From Neovahlkampfia damariscottae (taxonomy: Eukaryota > Heterolobosea > Selenaionea > Neovahlkampfiida > Neovahlkampfiidae), in contig JABLTG010000009.1 in assembly GCA_016618085.1 (NCBI GenBank), positions 62,001-126,000 on the forward strand: a stretch of DNA of 64,000 nucleotides, in the 5' to 3' direction. The first letter of the stretch is position 1. Each line of letters begins with the position of its first letter. The position numbers and the translations under genes were made by a program. The notes beneath the pieces were generated by a model. That model saw nothing but the letters and a program-made list of their open reading frames with translations, ran no database searches and had not been told where the DNA came from. Positions 45,510 through 55,824 of this stretch are shown piece by piece.

Positions 45510-45733
45510 ATGGAAAACGAAAAGAAAGAAAATAATGAAAAATTAGAATTTGAGGATTTCTCCAAATTAGTTAAAGAATATCAAAGTCTTTCTGCTTCGG
45601 ATTTGGAAAAAAAAGTTCAAGAAATTGAAAAATATGCTAATCAATTACAATGGGAAGTAAGACTTCATTTCAATTAAATATTTAGGAATCAAATCAATTA
45701 AAAAGATGTAAAGAATTAGAAATTTTAAAATAA
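45510..45733 (+). CDS. Small coiled-coil protein (64 aa)
   Basis: Two exons (45510-45656, 45686-45733) with a 29-nt GTAAG..TTTAG intron give 64 aa: MENEKKENNEKLEFEDFSKL, then SASDLEKKVQEIEKYANQLQ, then KRCKELEIL. It is predicted to be one long helix or coiled coil, as in small subunits of kinetochore, tethering or BLOC/BORC complexes. No family can be named. Its stop lies one base from the stop of the converging minus-strand gene. ATTGG sits about 35 nt before the ATG. Confidence 0.5.
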
Positions 45734-45734
45734 T

Positions 45735-46250
45735 TCATTTGTTTTCGTTCATTTTTCTTTTCAAAAACTCTTTTCTCTCTTTCGCTCTTTTTTGAATGAA
45801 ATCTCTTTGATTTTTTGGTAAATCTTTAGAAGGTGGAAAATAATAGTACATTGCTTCTTCAAATTTTATTCCAAAAGTGCTCATTTTATTTTTGAGATTT
45901 TGGAAAAAACTATTAAAAACAATCTCTTCTTTGAAATCTTTTGAATGATATGGTGGTATTCTTTTATATTCTTTCATATATTTAATTTCTCTTTTCTTCC
46001 ATTGTTCATCTTCAAATTCATTTAATCTTTTAAAAAAAAAAAATTAAAGGAAATGAAATTACTTTGAATGAACATAAAATTTAAATTCTTCTAAATCAAA
46101 TGATTTGAAAAAATAGAATACAGAAGAAAATATCAAAACTACGGATCCTGCTCTTCCAAATTTACTCCTTTTCTCTTTTTTCAAAACTTCATTATTCTTT
46201 AAAGTTTCAAATATTTTGTGATTTCCAAAACGAAATAAATTGTCAGACAT
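45735..46250 (-). CDS. Small single-pass membrane protein (159 aa)
   Basis: Two exons (46250-46063, 46026-45735), intron 36 nt. The N-terminus MSDNLFRFGNHKIFETLKNN is followed by KRSKFGRAGSVVLIFSSVFYFF (one transmembrane segment near residues 34-50, with flanking basic residues), then a charged C-terminal half (DEQWKKREIKYMKEYKRIPP ... KDLPKNQRDFIQKRAKERKE). The shape suits a small mitochondrial inner-membrane assembly factor, but this is inference. It shares a 60-bp divergent promoter with RsmH/METTL15, which is likely mitochondrial. Confidence 0.55.
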
Positions 46251-46310
46251 CTCTTATTCACACCTCTACTAAGTTTAAAATTTCACCAATAAAAACAGAC
46301 CATCTTTTTC
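46251..46310. promoter_or_regulatory. 60-bp divergent promoter with CCAAT
   Basis: CCAAT at 46286-46290 between the small membrane-protein gene and RsmH/METTL15. Confidence 0.5.
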
Positions 46311-47277
46311 ATGAAGTACACTCACATTCCAGTTTTGCTGAAAGAAGTAGTGGACAATTTAAATTTAAAAAGTGGAAAATTGGCTATTGATTGTACTTTT
46401 GGTATCGGTGGATATTCTCAAACCATTCTAAAAAAGTTTGAAAATGTAAAACTTTATTCTTTTGATTTGGATTCAAAAATTTCAAAACCATACGTTTTAA
46501 ATTTACAAAATGAATTTCAAGAAAGATTTAATTTTAAAAATGAAAATTTCAAAAATATTGATATAATAGCAAATGAAGAAAATAAGAAAGAAAATTTTGT
46601 TGATGGAATTTGTTATGATTTAGGATTAAATTCCATTCAATTGAGTGAATCAGAAAGAGGATTTTCTTTCAAAAATGAAAATAATGGCCCTTTAGATATG
46701 AGAATGAATTCAGATTCATATGAATATCCATTAGCATCAGAAGTGTTAAATTCATTGAATGAATATGATCTAATTGACATGTTCAAAGAAGGTCATTCTT
46801 TAATTATTAAATTTAAGTAAAGGTGGTGAAAACAAAATGGCATTCAAATTATCAAAAGAGATTATTAAATTCCGATCAATCAAACCATTTGAGACAACAA
46901 ATGAATTCACAAATTTAATTGAAAAAGTTTATGGAAATAAAAAGATGTTGAAGAATAAAAGAAATTCATCGACTAAAGCTTTTCAGGCTTTGAGGATTTA
47001 TGTAAATGATGAATTTAGAAGCTTAAAAATTTCATTGGAAAAATCGAATAAATTGTAAGATCAATTGTTGTATTAAATACTTGAATGGAGATTAAAAATA
47101 GGTGGTAGAATGTGCATTGTGACATTTCATTCTGGGGAAGAAAGAATTGTAGATCAATTTTTGAGCCAAAATAAAAATTTGAAACTATTGAAAACTATTT
47201 CTCCTGAAGAAGAAGAAATTGAATCAAATCCAAGATCAAGAAGCTCAATTTTAAGAGTAATAGAAAAAAAGAAATAA
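46311..47277 (+). CDS. METTL15: Mitochondrial-type rRNA m4C methyltransferase (RsmH/METTL15)
   Basis: Three exons (46311-46791, 46823-47054, 47091-47277), introns 31 and 36 nt, 299 aa, the length of bacterial RsmH. MKYTHIPVLLKEVVDNLNL and AIDCTFGIGGYSQTIL (SAM motif), DGICYDLGLNSIQLSESERG, GPLDMRMN, EGGENKMAFKLSKEIIKFR, and LKIGGRMCIVTFHSGEERIV are all RsmH signatures. The enzyme methylates C of the small-subunit mitochondrial rRNA decoding region. Acceptors are chosen at GTAAAG (46822) and GAATGGAG (47090), the only ones that rebuild GEN and LKIGGR. No clear presequence is visible, so mitochondrial location is inferred from the family. Confidence 0.95.
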
Positions 47278-47314
47278 AACAATAATTCTTGACAACAAAA
47301 ACGAAAACAAAATT

Positions 47315-50300
47315 TTATTGGTTCTTCAATTCAACTTCTTCATCTTTCAACATTACAGATTCTTTTTTGTATTGCATTTTATATGAAATGGTATAGTAAA
47401 TTACAACGACAATCAAAAATGCAAAAAACATTATCAAAATGATAAATACCAATGAAACTACAACAACAGCAATAAAAAGAGGATAAAAATCATAAGGTGA
47501 TGGATAAACTAAATTTGAATTTGTTCCACTGAACTCAAATTCAAAATTCATCTTGAAATTCACTTTGTCACTACATAAATCAGTGATATTATTGGACACT
47601 TTAATTGAAACTGGTAATGATGATGAACGCAAAACGATTCCCGATACATTTTTCAAAATATTAAAATTTGATAAACAAGGATAATATGAATTACAATTCT
47701 TTTCAACATTAGGTTTGCATTTCTCCACAACTTTTACATTATTAATTGATATCCATTCAATGAATTTAAATTCACCAATAAAATCAATTCTTTGAACAAA
47801 TAAATCAATTTTCAAATCTTTGAATTTTAAATTATTAGAATTTAAATTTAAACTTGTGGATGCAATACAACCAATACCATTACAACTTAAATCAGCTGTA
47901 AAATTCTTAGTAATTGTACTTTTTGGTATTTCGCATTGTATTCCTTCATATTCAGTGTTACATGAACAAATATTCGGTGAAGTACATTGTCCATTTCCAG
48001 AGCAAACATTTGATTCATTCTTCAAAATTTGTTGACAATTAAATAACGAACAATCTTCTCCAAAATAATTGGTTGAATTGCATTTACATATGTTTTCTGC
48101 AATACATTCACCTTGTCCTGAACAAACAGTATTTCTATCAAAATTTGATATTCCAAAACATTGAATTTCATTTTGACATTGAGCACCAGAATATCCAGTA
48201 TAACATTCACATTTATCTTGATCAATACATTTTCCTTTTCCCGCTGAACAAACTTTGGTGGATTCAGATCCTTTGACACCAAAACATTCTGTTTCCTTTT
48301 CTGTATATCTTAAAGTTAAATTTCCACTCAAAAGATTTCCATTACACGCTGAAGATGTTACAAAATTTGAAATTTTGGTTGAAATATTGAATTCTTGATT
48401 TTGATTTAAAAAGTTTGTCACATTGAAATTTTCCAAGCAAGTATATTGTGTTTCATAACCACATTTTCCATTCAATCCTGGATCACATCTCCCTCTAACC
48501 TTTATGTTATTAATATTGATGTATTCAATATATTTATCTGCTTCCACAAAATCTGTTTGATCAAATTTTAAAGATGAAATAAACATTTGTGATATTTTGT
48601 GTCCAAAAGTTGATATATTTTTGATTTTCAAATTTGCAGTACAACCAGTAGTTGAACAAGATAATGATATCTGTTTTGTTTTGAATTCACAAAAATCACC
48701 TTCAAATCCTTGTTCACATTGACACTTATTAGAAAATAAACATTTTCCTCTTCCTGAACAAGCAGAAGTATTGAAATAACTATATCCATCACAATTATTT
48801 ACAATTTCACAATTTGAACCAGAACGACCATTTATACATTTACATTCATTAAAATTTGTACAATTTCCATAACCAGAACAAACAGGAAATACATCTAAAA
48901 TAGTAATTCCATCACATTGATTCAATATTTCACAATTTACACCAGAATATCCACTCTTACATTGACATAATTCATTTTCAATACAATAACCATTTCCTGA
49001 GCAAACATTGGTCAAATCCAATGATGATTTTCCACAACAAAATTTTTCTTTTTTTAAAATTGACATTATTTCAAAATTTGAAATTTCTTTTTTAAATAAT
49101 ATTACATCATCAATTAAAATATCATTGGAATTTAAATTTTCAAATTTTAATACACCTTCTCTTTGTAACTCAAATGATGTTGAATAATTAAATTGTTGAA
49201 ATCCATTAAAATAAAATTTGAACATCTGATCTTGTTTTGAAAGAATCAAAATGAAATTATTCCAATTTGATTCTTGTGCTTTACTAATTTGAAAATTTGA
49301 ATTTAATTTTTTGTTATTCAAATGAAACGTAATGTTCTTCAAATTTGAAATTGAAATAAATTTTAAATTATTCTTTGAATATGATAACAATTCATTTGTA
49401 TCCTTTTCATTTTCATTTCTCAAAATTTTGACCCAAAATGATATTGACATTGTGTCTTTTGAAAATTTAGATAATGAAATTTTTGAATTCTTTAAAATAG
49501 AAGTGTTGATCAATCTAAATGAATTTGAATCTATAATTCCATCAGTTAAAGTGAAATTAACATTCAAATTTTGATTAAAATCATTTAAATGTTTTTCATC
49601 ATTTGTATTTTTGTTTCCTTTCCAATATGATGTAATTTTATCAGTACAAATACTCTTGAGTTCACACTTGGTCCCATAATAACCTCTATCACATTTACAA
49701 ACATTATCTTTGATACATTTACCATTTCCTGAACAAACTGATGTTTCATTGGATGAATATGTTTCATTGGACGAAAAACCATAACATGTTGTTAATTGAT
49801 CACATTGAGGACCTTTAAATCCTTCAAAACATTCACATTCATTTTTGATATTACATTTTCCATTTCCATAACATAAAGAAGTTGCATTTTTAATTGAAAT
49901 TCCATTACAAACAAGTGTTTTGTTACAATTCAAATCTCCATATCCTTCATTACACAAACATTGATCATTAGAAATACATTTTCCATTTCCAGAGCAAACC
50001 TACAAATTTAATATAACTATTCTTACATTTGGATCAGTATCATTTTTATTAAAGCACATATTAGTGATTTTCAAAGATGCAATTGTATGTGAATATCCAG
50101 ATGAAAGATCAATGACATTTGAAATTAATGTCAAAGTTGGTTGTAATCTTGGTATTAGTGTACCATCTCCAAGTTCACCATTTAGATTATATCCACATCC
50201 ATATACTGATCCATCATCTAACATAATCAATGTTGAAAGAGTTTGTAATGATATTTTTTTAACTTTTCTTCCATTGAATGTAGTTGATATTATTGAACCT

Positions 50301-51440
50301 GGTTTTGGTTGATTAAAAAATTGATTATTGCATAATTGACCAAAATTATTTTGTCCAAAAGAAAATACATTTAAATTTTCTTGTAAAATAGTTTTAATGA
50401 AAATTTAAATTTACTTGTGAGTAAAACTGTATGATAACCAGATTCTATGGTGTCAATGATTTCATTACCTAAATTTGATAAATCAGTTTTTGTTGGAAGA
50501 AGACGATTTTGAAAGTTATTGTCACCAATAGATCCTGATGTACCCAATCCAGTACTGTATAAAATAGAGTCATTTGTCAATAAATATGAATTATAAACTC
50601 CTGTTGCTATTTTTTGTAATAAATTTGGTGTTCCTTTCATTTCAACTGGAAGTAAAGATATTTCTGTTGTATTATCTCCAAGTTGTCCACTGATTTTTTT
50701 TATTAAAATTTTAGTTCAATTTACTATGTATTGTCTCCGATTGATAATATTTTATTTTCATTGGTGAGGATAATTGTATGTTTGAATCCACATTGAACAT
50801 CCAAAACCTGAAATTTTTGTGACAATAAAAGTTCACTAAAATCCATTTTTATTGGAATTGAAGATGTTTTGAAGTTTGTAATGTCATCATTTCCAAATTG
50901 ACCCAGACTTTAAAATTGTTAAAATGTTTTTTTTTACTCATTCAAGCCAAAAGAGTAAAGGTTATTATCTGATAATAATAAGGTGACATGACTTCCTCCA
51001 ACTCTCAATTTATTTATCTCTTTTCCATATAAATTTAAATTTATATTGATTGGTGAAAGTTGATGGGTTAATAAATCATTTCCGAGCTCACCATTGAAGT
51101 TTGAACCAAATCCTATCAATTTATTTTTATCTATTTCAAAGATTTTTAATAACTTTATTTTACCTGTCAAAATCACTACGGAGTTTAGTCGGAATTTTGT
51201 TTTTACTAGTAAAATAATTTCCACAATGAATTTCTTTTATATTGACTCCTTTTAATGCCATTGATAAATCAACTGATATAGCTTTGTTTATTCTTGCTTC
51301 TGAGGTGCCGTTTCCAAGTTGTCCAAATTTATTGAAACCAAATCCAAATAACTCAGATTTTAAAACTGTGAAATGTTATTTGAAAAGATAGTTATACCTT
51401 GTAGTAACAATAATATCCAAAAAAAAAATAAAGTTCTCAT
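47315..51440 (-). CDS. RCC1-repeat / LamG / EGF-like transmembrane receptor-like protein
   Basis: Eight exons give about 1300 aa. MRTLFFFWILLLLQVLKSEL is a signal peptide. About seven RCC1 blades follow (FGFGFNKFGQLGNGTSE, IGFGSNFNGELGND, GCGYNLNGELGDGT). Then EGF-like modules of the type C-SGNGKC ... C-CxxGYxGxxC (VCSGNGKCISNDQCLCNEGY and about ten more), interrupted by a concanavalin/LamG-like domain (SISFWVKILRNENE ... NFILILSKQDQMFKFYFNG). A transmembrane helix FIAVVVVSLVFIILIMFFAF and a short acidic tail end it. This combination of a beta-propeller with EGF stalk is typical of amoeboid-protist surface proteins. A 12-nt microexon (51164-51175) restores an RCC1 strand. Adhesion or sensing is inferred. 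Confidence 0.88.
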
Positions 51441-51540
51441 TTATTTGACAAACAGTTGAAAAAGGAAAATTATTTGATTGGTGGAGATAAATCAGTTGAA
51501 AATTATTCAAAAATGAATTTGGGAATCCCTCAAAATACGT

Positions 51541-52634
51541 TCAATTACCATTTATTGAAGTAACAGTTGGTGAATTTACAATTTGTTTCAACACATTTAT
51601 ATCTGAAACAATATGTTGAGTTTGAACTGGACTTCTATACAAATTTGCAATATAATTCATACAAGTTTCATGAAATAATGTTTGATTTTGATAAATGTTA
51701 TTTTGAGGTGGATTTGAATGAGAATGATCATCAACAATATTTGCTTGTCCACCGGGAATCGAACCACTTAAATTAGGTGGAGGTGCATTTTGACCACATA
51801 ATCCATCTAATCATATTTTGTCAATTAAAAATAAATTTACCAATTTGATGACAATCTGAATATCCCATGACAATTAAATTTCTAGTTGCAACTGAATCAC
51901 CAATCAATTGAAATTGAACCCATGCATCATTATTATTTGTATTTGTTTCATAAAATAATTTAAATGGATTTGCTCTATTGATTAAATAATAAATACCATT
52001 TGGTATAGAAGTAATATCAATACATTGACCTGGAAGTGAATAATCACTAAAATATTAAGTTAATATATTTTTAAATATTACTATAAATCAACCCATCCAG
52101 GTGAAATTCCTTGTATACTTCCTGAGCATCGAGCAAAATTTGAAGGTACTGGATTTGTTCTTGATAAAGAAAAAACATCAATCATACAAAATGAAACTTT
52201 ATCAGCTTGTGCCACCATTTCACCTATATATCCTTCATTTGTACTTTTAAAAATCTGAGGAAATATTAAAACGAAATATCTTTTTTTACAGAGTATTGAG
52301 CCACTCCTTTTAAATGCCAATGTAGATGTTGTGGATGAAATTCAAATTGACCTATTAATTTCTCTTTTATACCACCATTTGGTTGAAGAATAATTTGATA
52401 AGCATTTGAAAAACTTGACTGTTGTTGTACATTATTCAATGACAAAGAAACATTTGATTTTACAATAAAAGGTACATTACCTATATTCGCTATACCATTA
52501 TCAAAACATACTTCAACTTTATTAACGCTCTTTTTCAATACAATATGATTAATCTTCACTGTTACCAAGTCTATATTTTGAGAATGAACTATCAAGAACA
52601 AAATAAAAAGTATGAGTATTCTTTGAAGCATCAT
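51541..52634 (-). CDS. Secreted lysyl oxidase-like protein
   Basis: Four exons (52634-52290, 52254-52082, 52046-51841, 51806-51541), introns 34-35 nt, 329 aa. MMLQRILILFILFLIVHSQN is a signal peptide. FEFHPQHLHWHLKGVAQYS is the copper-binding HxxHxHxH block of lysyl oxidases, followed by KSTNEGYIGEMVAQADKVSF, CSGSIQGISPGWVDLYDYSL, PGQCIDITSIPNGIYYLINR. Animal lysyl oxidases use Cu and a lysyl-tyrosyl quinone to crosslink collagen and elastin; protists and bacteria also carry relatives. A His-rich linker (DDHSHSNPPQ) lies near the C-terminus. The quinone Lys/Tyr pair cannot be fixed by eye, so activity is not proven. Confidence 0.88.
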
Positions 52635-52764
52635 TTTTGTTTTTTTTGATGTTGTACAATTTCAAATGTAAAATAACTAATTAAAGTCAAATTCAAGGTG
52701 GAGGATTGATCTGTTTACAAAGTTGTTTAGGATGAACTAAATGAATTTCATTGGTCAAATAAAA
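52635..52764. promoter_or_regulatory. Divergent promoter, lysyl oxidase / dTMP kinase
   Basis: 130 bp between ATGs. ATTGG at 52750-52754 is 11 nt from the dTMP-kinase ATG. Confidence 0.4.
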
Positions 52765-53602
52765 ATGAACAAAAGAGGTTTATTCATAGTGATTGAAGTT
52801 TGAATTTATTCTTTAAATGAATTTAGGGTTTAGATAGATGTGGTAAATCTACACAGGTAACATTTATTATTTCATGACTTCAATAGCTTGATCTATTTTC
52901 AAAAAAATATTCAAACTTTGTAGAAATGAATTTTCCAGACAGAGAAACTGATATTGGAAAATCTATCAATGCTTACTTAAAAAGTGAAAGTGAATTAAGT
53001 GATCAAAGTATTCATTTGTTATTTTCAGGTAAAAAAAAAATAAATTTAACACAAACTTTTTTAAAGCAAATAGATGGGAAAAACAGTTTGAATTTCATTT
53101 TTAACAAATCACTTTATAGTTCAAAAATTATGAATTTATTGAATTCTGGTAAAAGTATAATCTGTGGAAGATATTCACATTCTGGAGTTGCTTATTCAAA
53201 CGCAAAAGGAATGAATCTCGAAGTAAGACTGATATACTTATATAATCATTAAAAAGTGGTGTATTAATCCAGACAAAGGTTTAATTTCACCTGATATAAT
53301 CTTCTATTTGGATATTAATGTTGAAGAAGCATCAAAAAGAAGGTAATCATTGAAAATTAAATTTCAACAATCTAAAGTAATTATGGTGATGAAAAAGTTT
53401 GAAAATATATTTGTATTAATTCAAATAGTATGAAAAATTACAATTCCAAAAAAAAGTTCAAGATTCTTTCAATCAAATTTTAAAAGGTGAAAATGTATTT
53501 AAAATTGATGCAACTTTAAAAATTGAACAAGTTCATGAAAAGATTTGTAAAATTTATGAAGAAATAAAAGAAAAAGAAGACTTGCCAATAAAATTTCTGT
53601 AA
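52765..53602 (+). CDS. DTYMK: Thymidylate (dTMP) kinase
   Basis: Eight exons, two of only 19 nt (53067-53085 and 53378-53396), introns 29-38 nt, 201 aa, the usual length. VIEGLDRCGKSTQLDLFSKK is the P-loop, FPDRETDIGKSINAYLK the dTMP-binding region, LLFSANRWEKHSKIMNLL the LID/base block, and SGVAYSNAKGMNLEWC the thymidine loop. YGDEKYEKLQFQKKV is restored across the last join. The enzyme makes dTDP for DNA synthesis. One unusual residue: the highly conserved DRY(x)xSG motif reads GRYSHSG, with Gly in place of Asp. Whether this affects activity cannot be told. ATTGG is 11 nt from the ATG. Confidence 0.92.
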
Positions 53603-53804
53603 TCCCATAAAAATTTTTTTCTCTATTTTTGGTGTGGAGAAAAGAAGAATTGTGATAGGTTGAATCAAACTTTAATGATGAAAACACATTTAAAATATCA
53701 AACTAGAGTCTCTGATATTTAATGATTAGGAATAAATAAAAAGATCTGATTAAAAGTAAAATGTATTTTTTTATTTATTTATTTTTTTTGGTTGAATTAG
53801 TTGT
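53603..53804. other. Convergent intergenic region
   Basis: 202 bp of AT-rich sequence between the 3' ends of the dTMP-kinase and MDH genes. No frame, hairpin or repeat stands out. Confidence 0.4.
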
Positions 53805-55749
53805 TTATTGTACTAATCTGTTTATTTCATTTTTGATGAATTGTAAAGAGTTAATTCCATCTGTATTTGATAATTTTCCGTCAGCATTTACTCTTTTTTC
53901 AATTAAAGCTTTTAAGTCTTCTTTTGAAATATTTTTTGGAACATTCGCAGAAATTTCTATAAAAAGAGTAAGTTATAAAAAAAAATAGATCCAAAACCTA
54001 ATTTCATTTCATCCAATTCAAAATGAATTTTTTTAAGTTTTCTATTAATGACTGAAACAAAATGAACCAAATAACGTGTAACAGCAGAAACAAATAAATC
54101 TAATTCTTCTTTTGAAAAATCTTTAACTAAATCTTTTGAGTCTGAAAAATCTACAGAAACTGAAGATAATTTTGATTCAGTAAGTTGTGATAATGATTCT
54201 AATGAATGATCTAATTTTAAAGCTTTAAATAATTTTGATTGGATTGTATCTTGAAGTTTTTGATTTCCTAAAACTGATGGAATAAAATGTGGAGCAACTG
54301 AATCATAAACATATTGCCATGAAACGTATTTCTTCTTTTCAAATGGTGTCATTCTAAATACTTTATCTTTCAATAATCCTTTTACAGCTTCTTTTTCATC
54401 TAATAATTCTTTAACTGATTTGTTAATTCTAGCTGCAGATTCTTCATCAAATTCAATACGATTTACATAATTGTATTTTCCTGCACCTGGACAAACAACT
54501 GGAAATGAACACCAAATACCAGCTGGAATTCCATATTTTCTTCCAGTTGAAGGAACTGCCATTGAAACCCATTCTGAATTACCTAATACCCAATCTCTCA
54601 TATGTGCAATAGCTGAATTTGCTGCTGAAGCTGCTGATGATTTTCCTCTTGCTTCAATAATTGATGCTCCTCTTTGTTGAACTGTTGGAATAAATTCATT
54701 TTTGATCCAATTTTCATCATTATTAATAACTTTTCTAAACCATTGTTTGTTAACTAATGTATTTGAAACATCTGGATATTGTGTTGCTGAGTGATTACCC
54801 CAAATACAAAATCTATAATCTATTTTAATTTTTTTAGTTTTATTTTTACCTTTCAATTTGACTAATTTCACATCCTGCTTTTTGTGCAATTTGTGTTAAT
54901 GCTCTGTCATGATCTAATCTTGTCATTGCAGTTATATTTTGTGGATCAAGATTTGGTGCATTTGAACTTAAAATTAACGCGTTTGTATTTGCTGGATTAC
55001 CAACAACTAAAACTAAAGCATCTGGGTCAGCGACTTGATTAATGACTTTTCCTTGTTCAGCGAAAATTTTTGCGTTCTCAACAAGAACATCACTTCTTTC
55101 TTGTCCTTTTCCTCTTGGTTTTGATCCAACAAGTAAAATATAATCAGAATCTAAGAAACCTTCTGTTTGGTCACTTGTACCAATTACTTTTTCTAAAAGT
55201 GGAAAAGCACAGTCTTGTAATTCCATAATTACACCTTCTAAACTTTTCATCATACTTGGAATTTCAATAAGTTTCAAAATAATTGGTTGGTCTGGTCCGA
55301 GCATATCTCCTTGAGCAATACGTGGTAATAAAGAATATGCAATTTGACCTGCACCTCCTGTTACTGTAACAACAACTGGTTTTTTTTGTTTTGGAAATCC
55401 TGTAACTAATGTTTTTCCACCATCTTTTGCAACAATATTCATCCATTTTGCTAAAGTGAAATGTTAATTTTTTTTTTTTTTTTTTTCTACTCACCTAAAG
55501 TAGCTGGATCATTAAAATTAATTTTTGGGTCAACATTTCTTCCAATAAGGAGGTCAGCTAATGGAGCTTTTAATTCTTCTTTGAGTTTTAATTCTAATTC
55601 AACAGCTTGGTTTTTTAATTTTTTAGCATTTTCACTTTCTTTTGTTGATTGTTTGAACTTTTTCAAATCACTATAAAATCTAACTCTCTAACAATTTTAG
55701 TTTCTTATTTAAAAAAAACCTTTGAATTGGAAAGTAAAACACTTCTCAT
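53805..55749 (-). CDS. MDH: Malate dehydrogenase, mitochondrial, with long C-terminal extension
   Basis: Five exons (55749-55720, 55687-55495, 55450-54850, 54812-53998, 53956-53805) give 596 aa. The N-terminus [20 protein letters not shown] has only basic and hydroxyl residues and an RFYS cleavage-like site, fitting a mitochondrial presequence. Malate dehydrogenase blocks: [67 protein letters not shown] (catalytic D/H region), [16 protein letters not shown]. Normal MDHs end near residue 400 here; about 190 further residues with no recognised domain follow ([20 protein letters not shown] ... [20 protein letters not shown]). The extension is coded without stop through two exons. Cofactor preference is unclear. 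Confidence 0.92.
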
Positions 55750-55824
55750 TCTCGTTAAAAAATCTTCAAAGCTTGATCCTATTGGTCAATAACTTCAACA
55801 AAGTTTATTGGTTCAAAAATACAA
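55750..55824. promoter_or_regulatory. 75-bp divergent promoter with two ATTGG boxes
   Basis: Lies between MDH (minus) and Tam41 (plus). ATTGG occurs at 55781-55785 and 55807-55811. Both products are mitochondrial, so coordinate expression is plausible (inference). Confidence 0.55.

Noticed and set aside
53380-53430. 16-nt intron in dTMP kinase (GTATTAATTCAAATAG)
   Set aside because: A 32-nt intron (53397-53428) from GTTTG keeps frame and gives YGDEKYEKLQ matching the family, so the 16-nt option is unnecessary.
53499-53687. Antisense frame across the 3' end of the dTMP-kinase gene
   Set aside because: Overlaps a well-supported gene in antisense and has no homology or promoter of its own.
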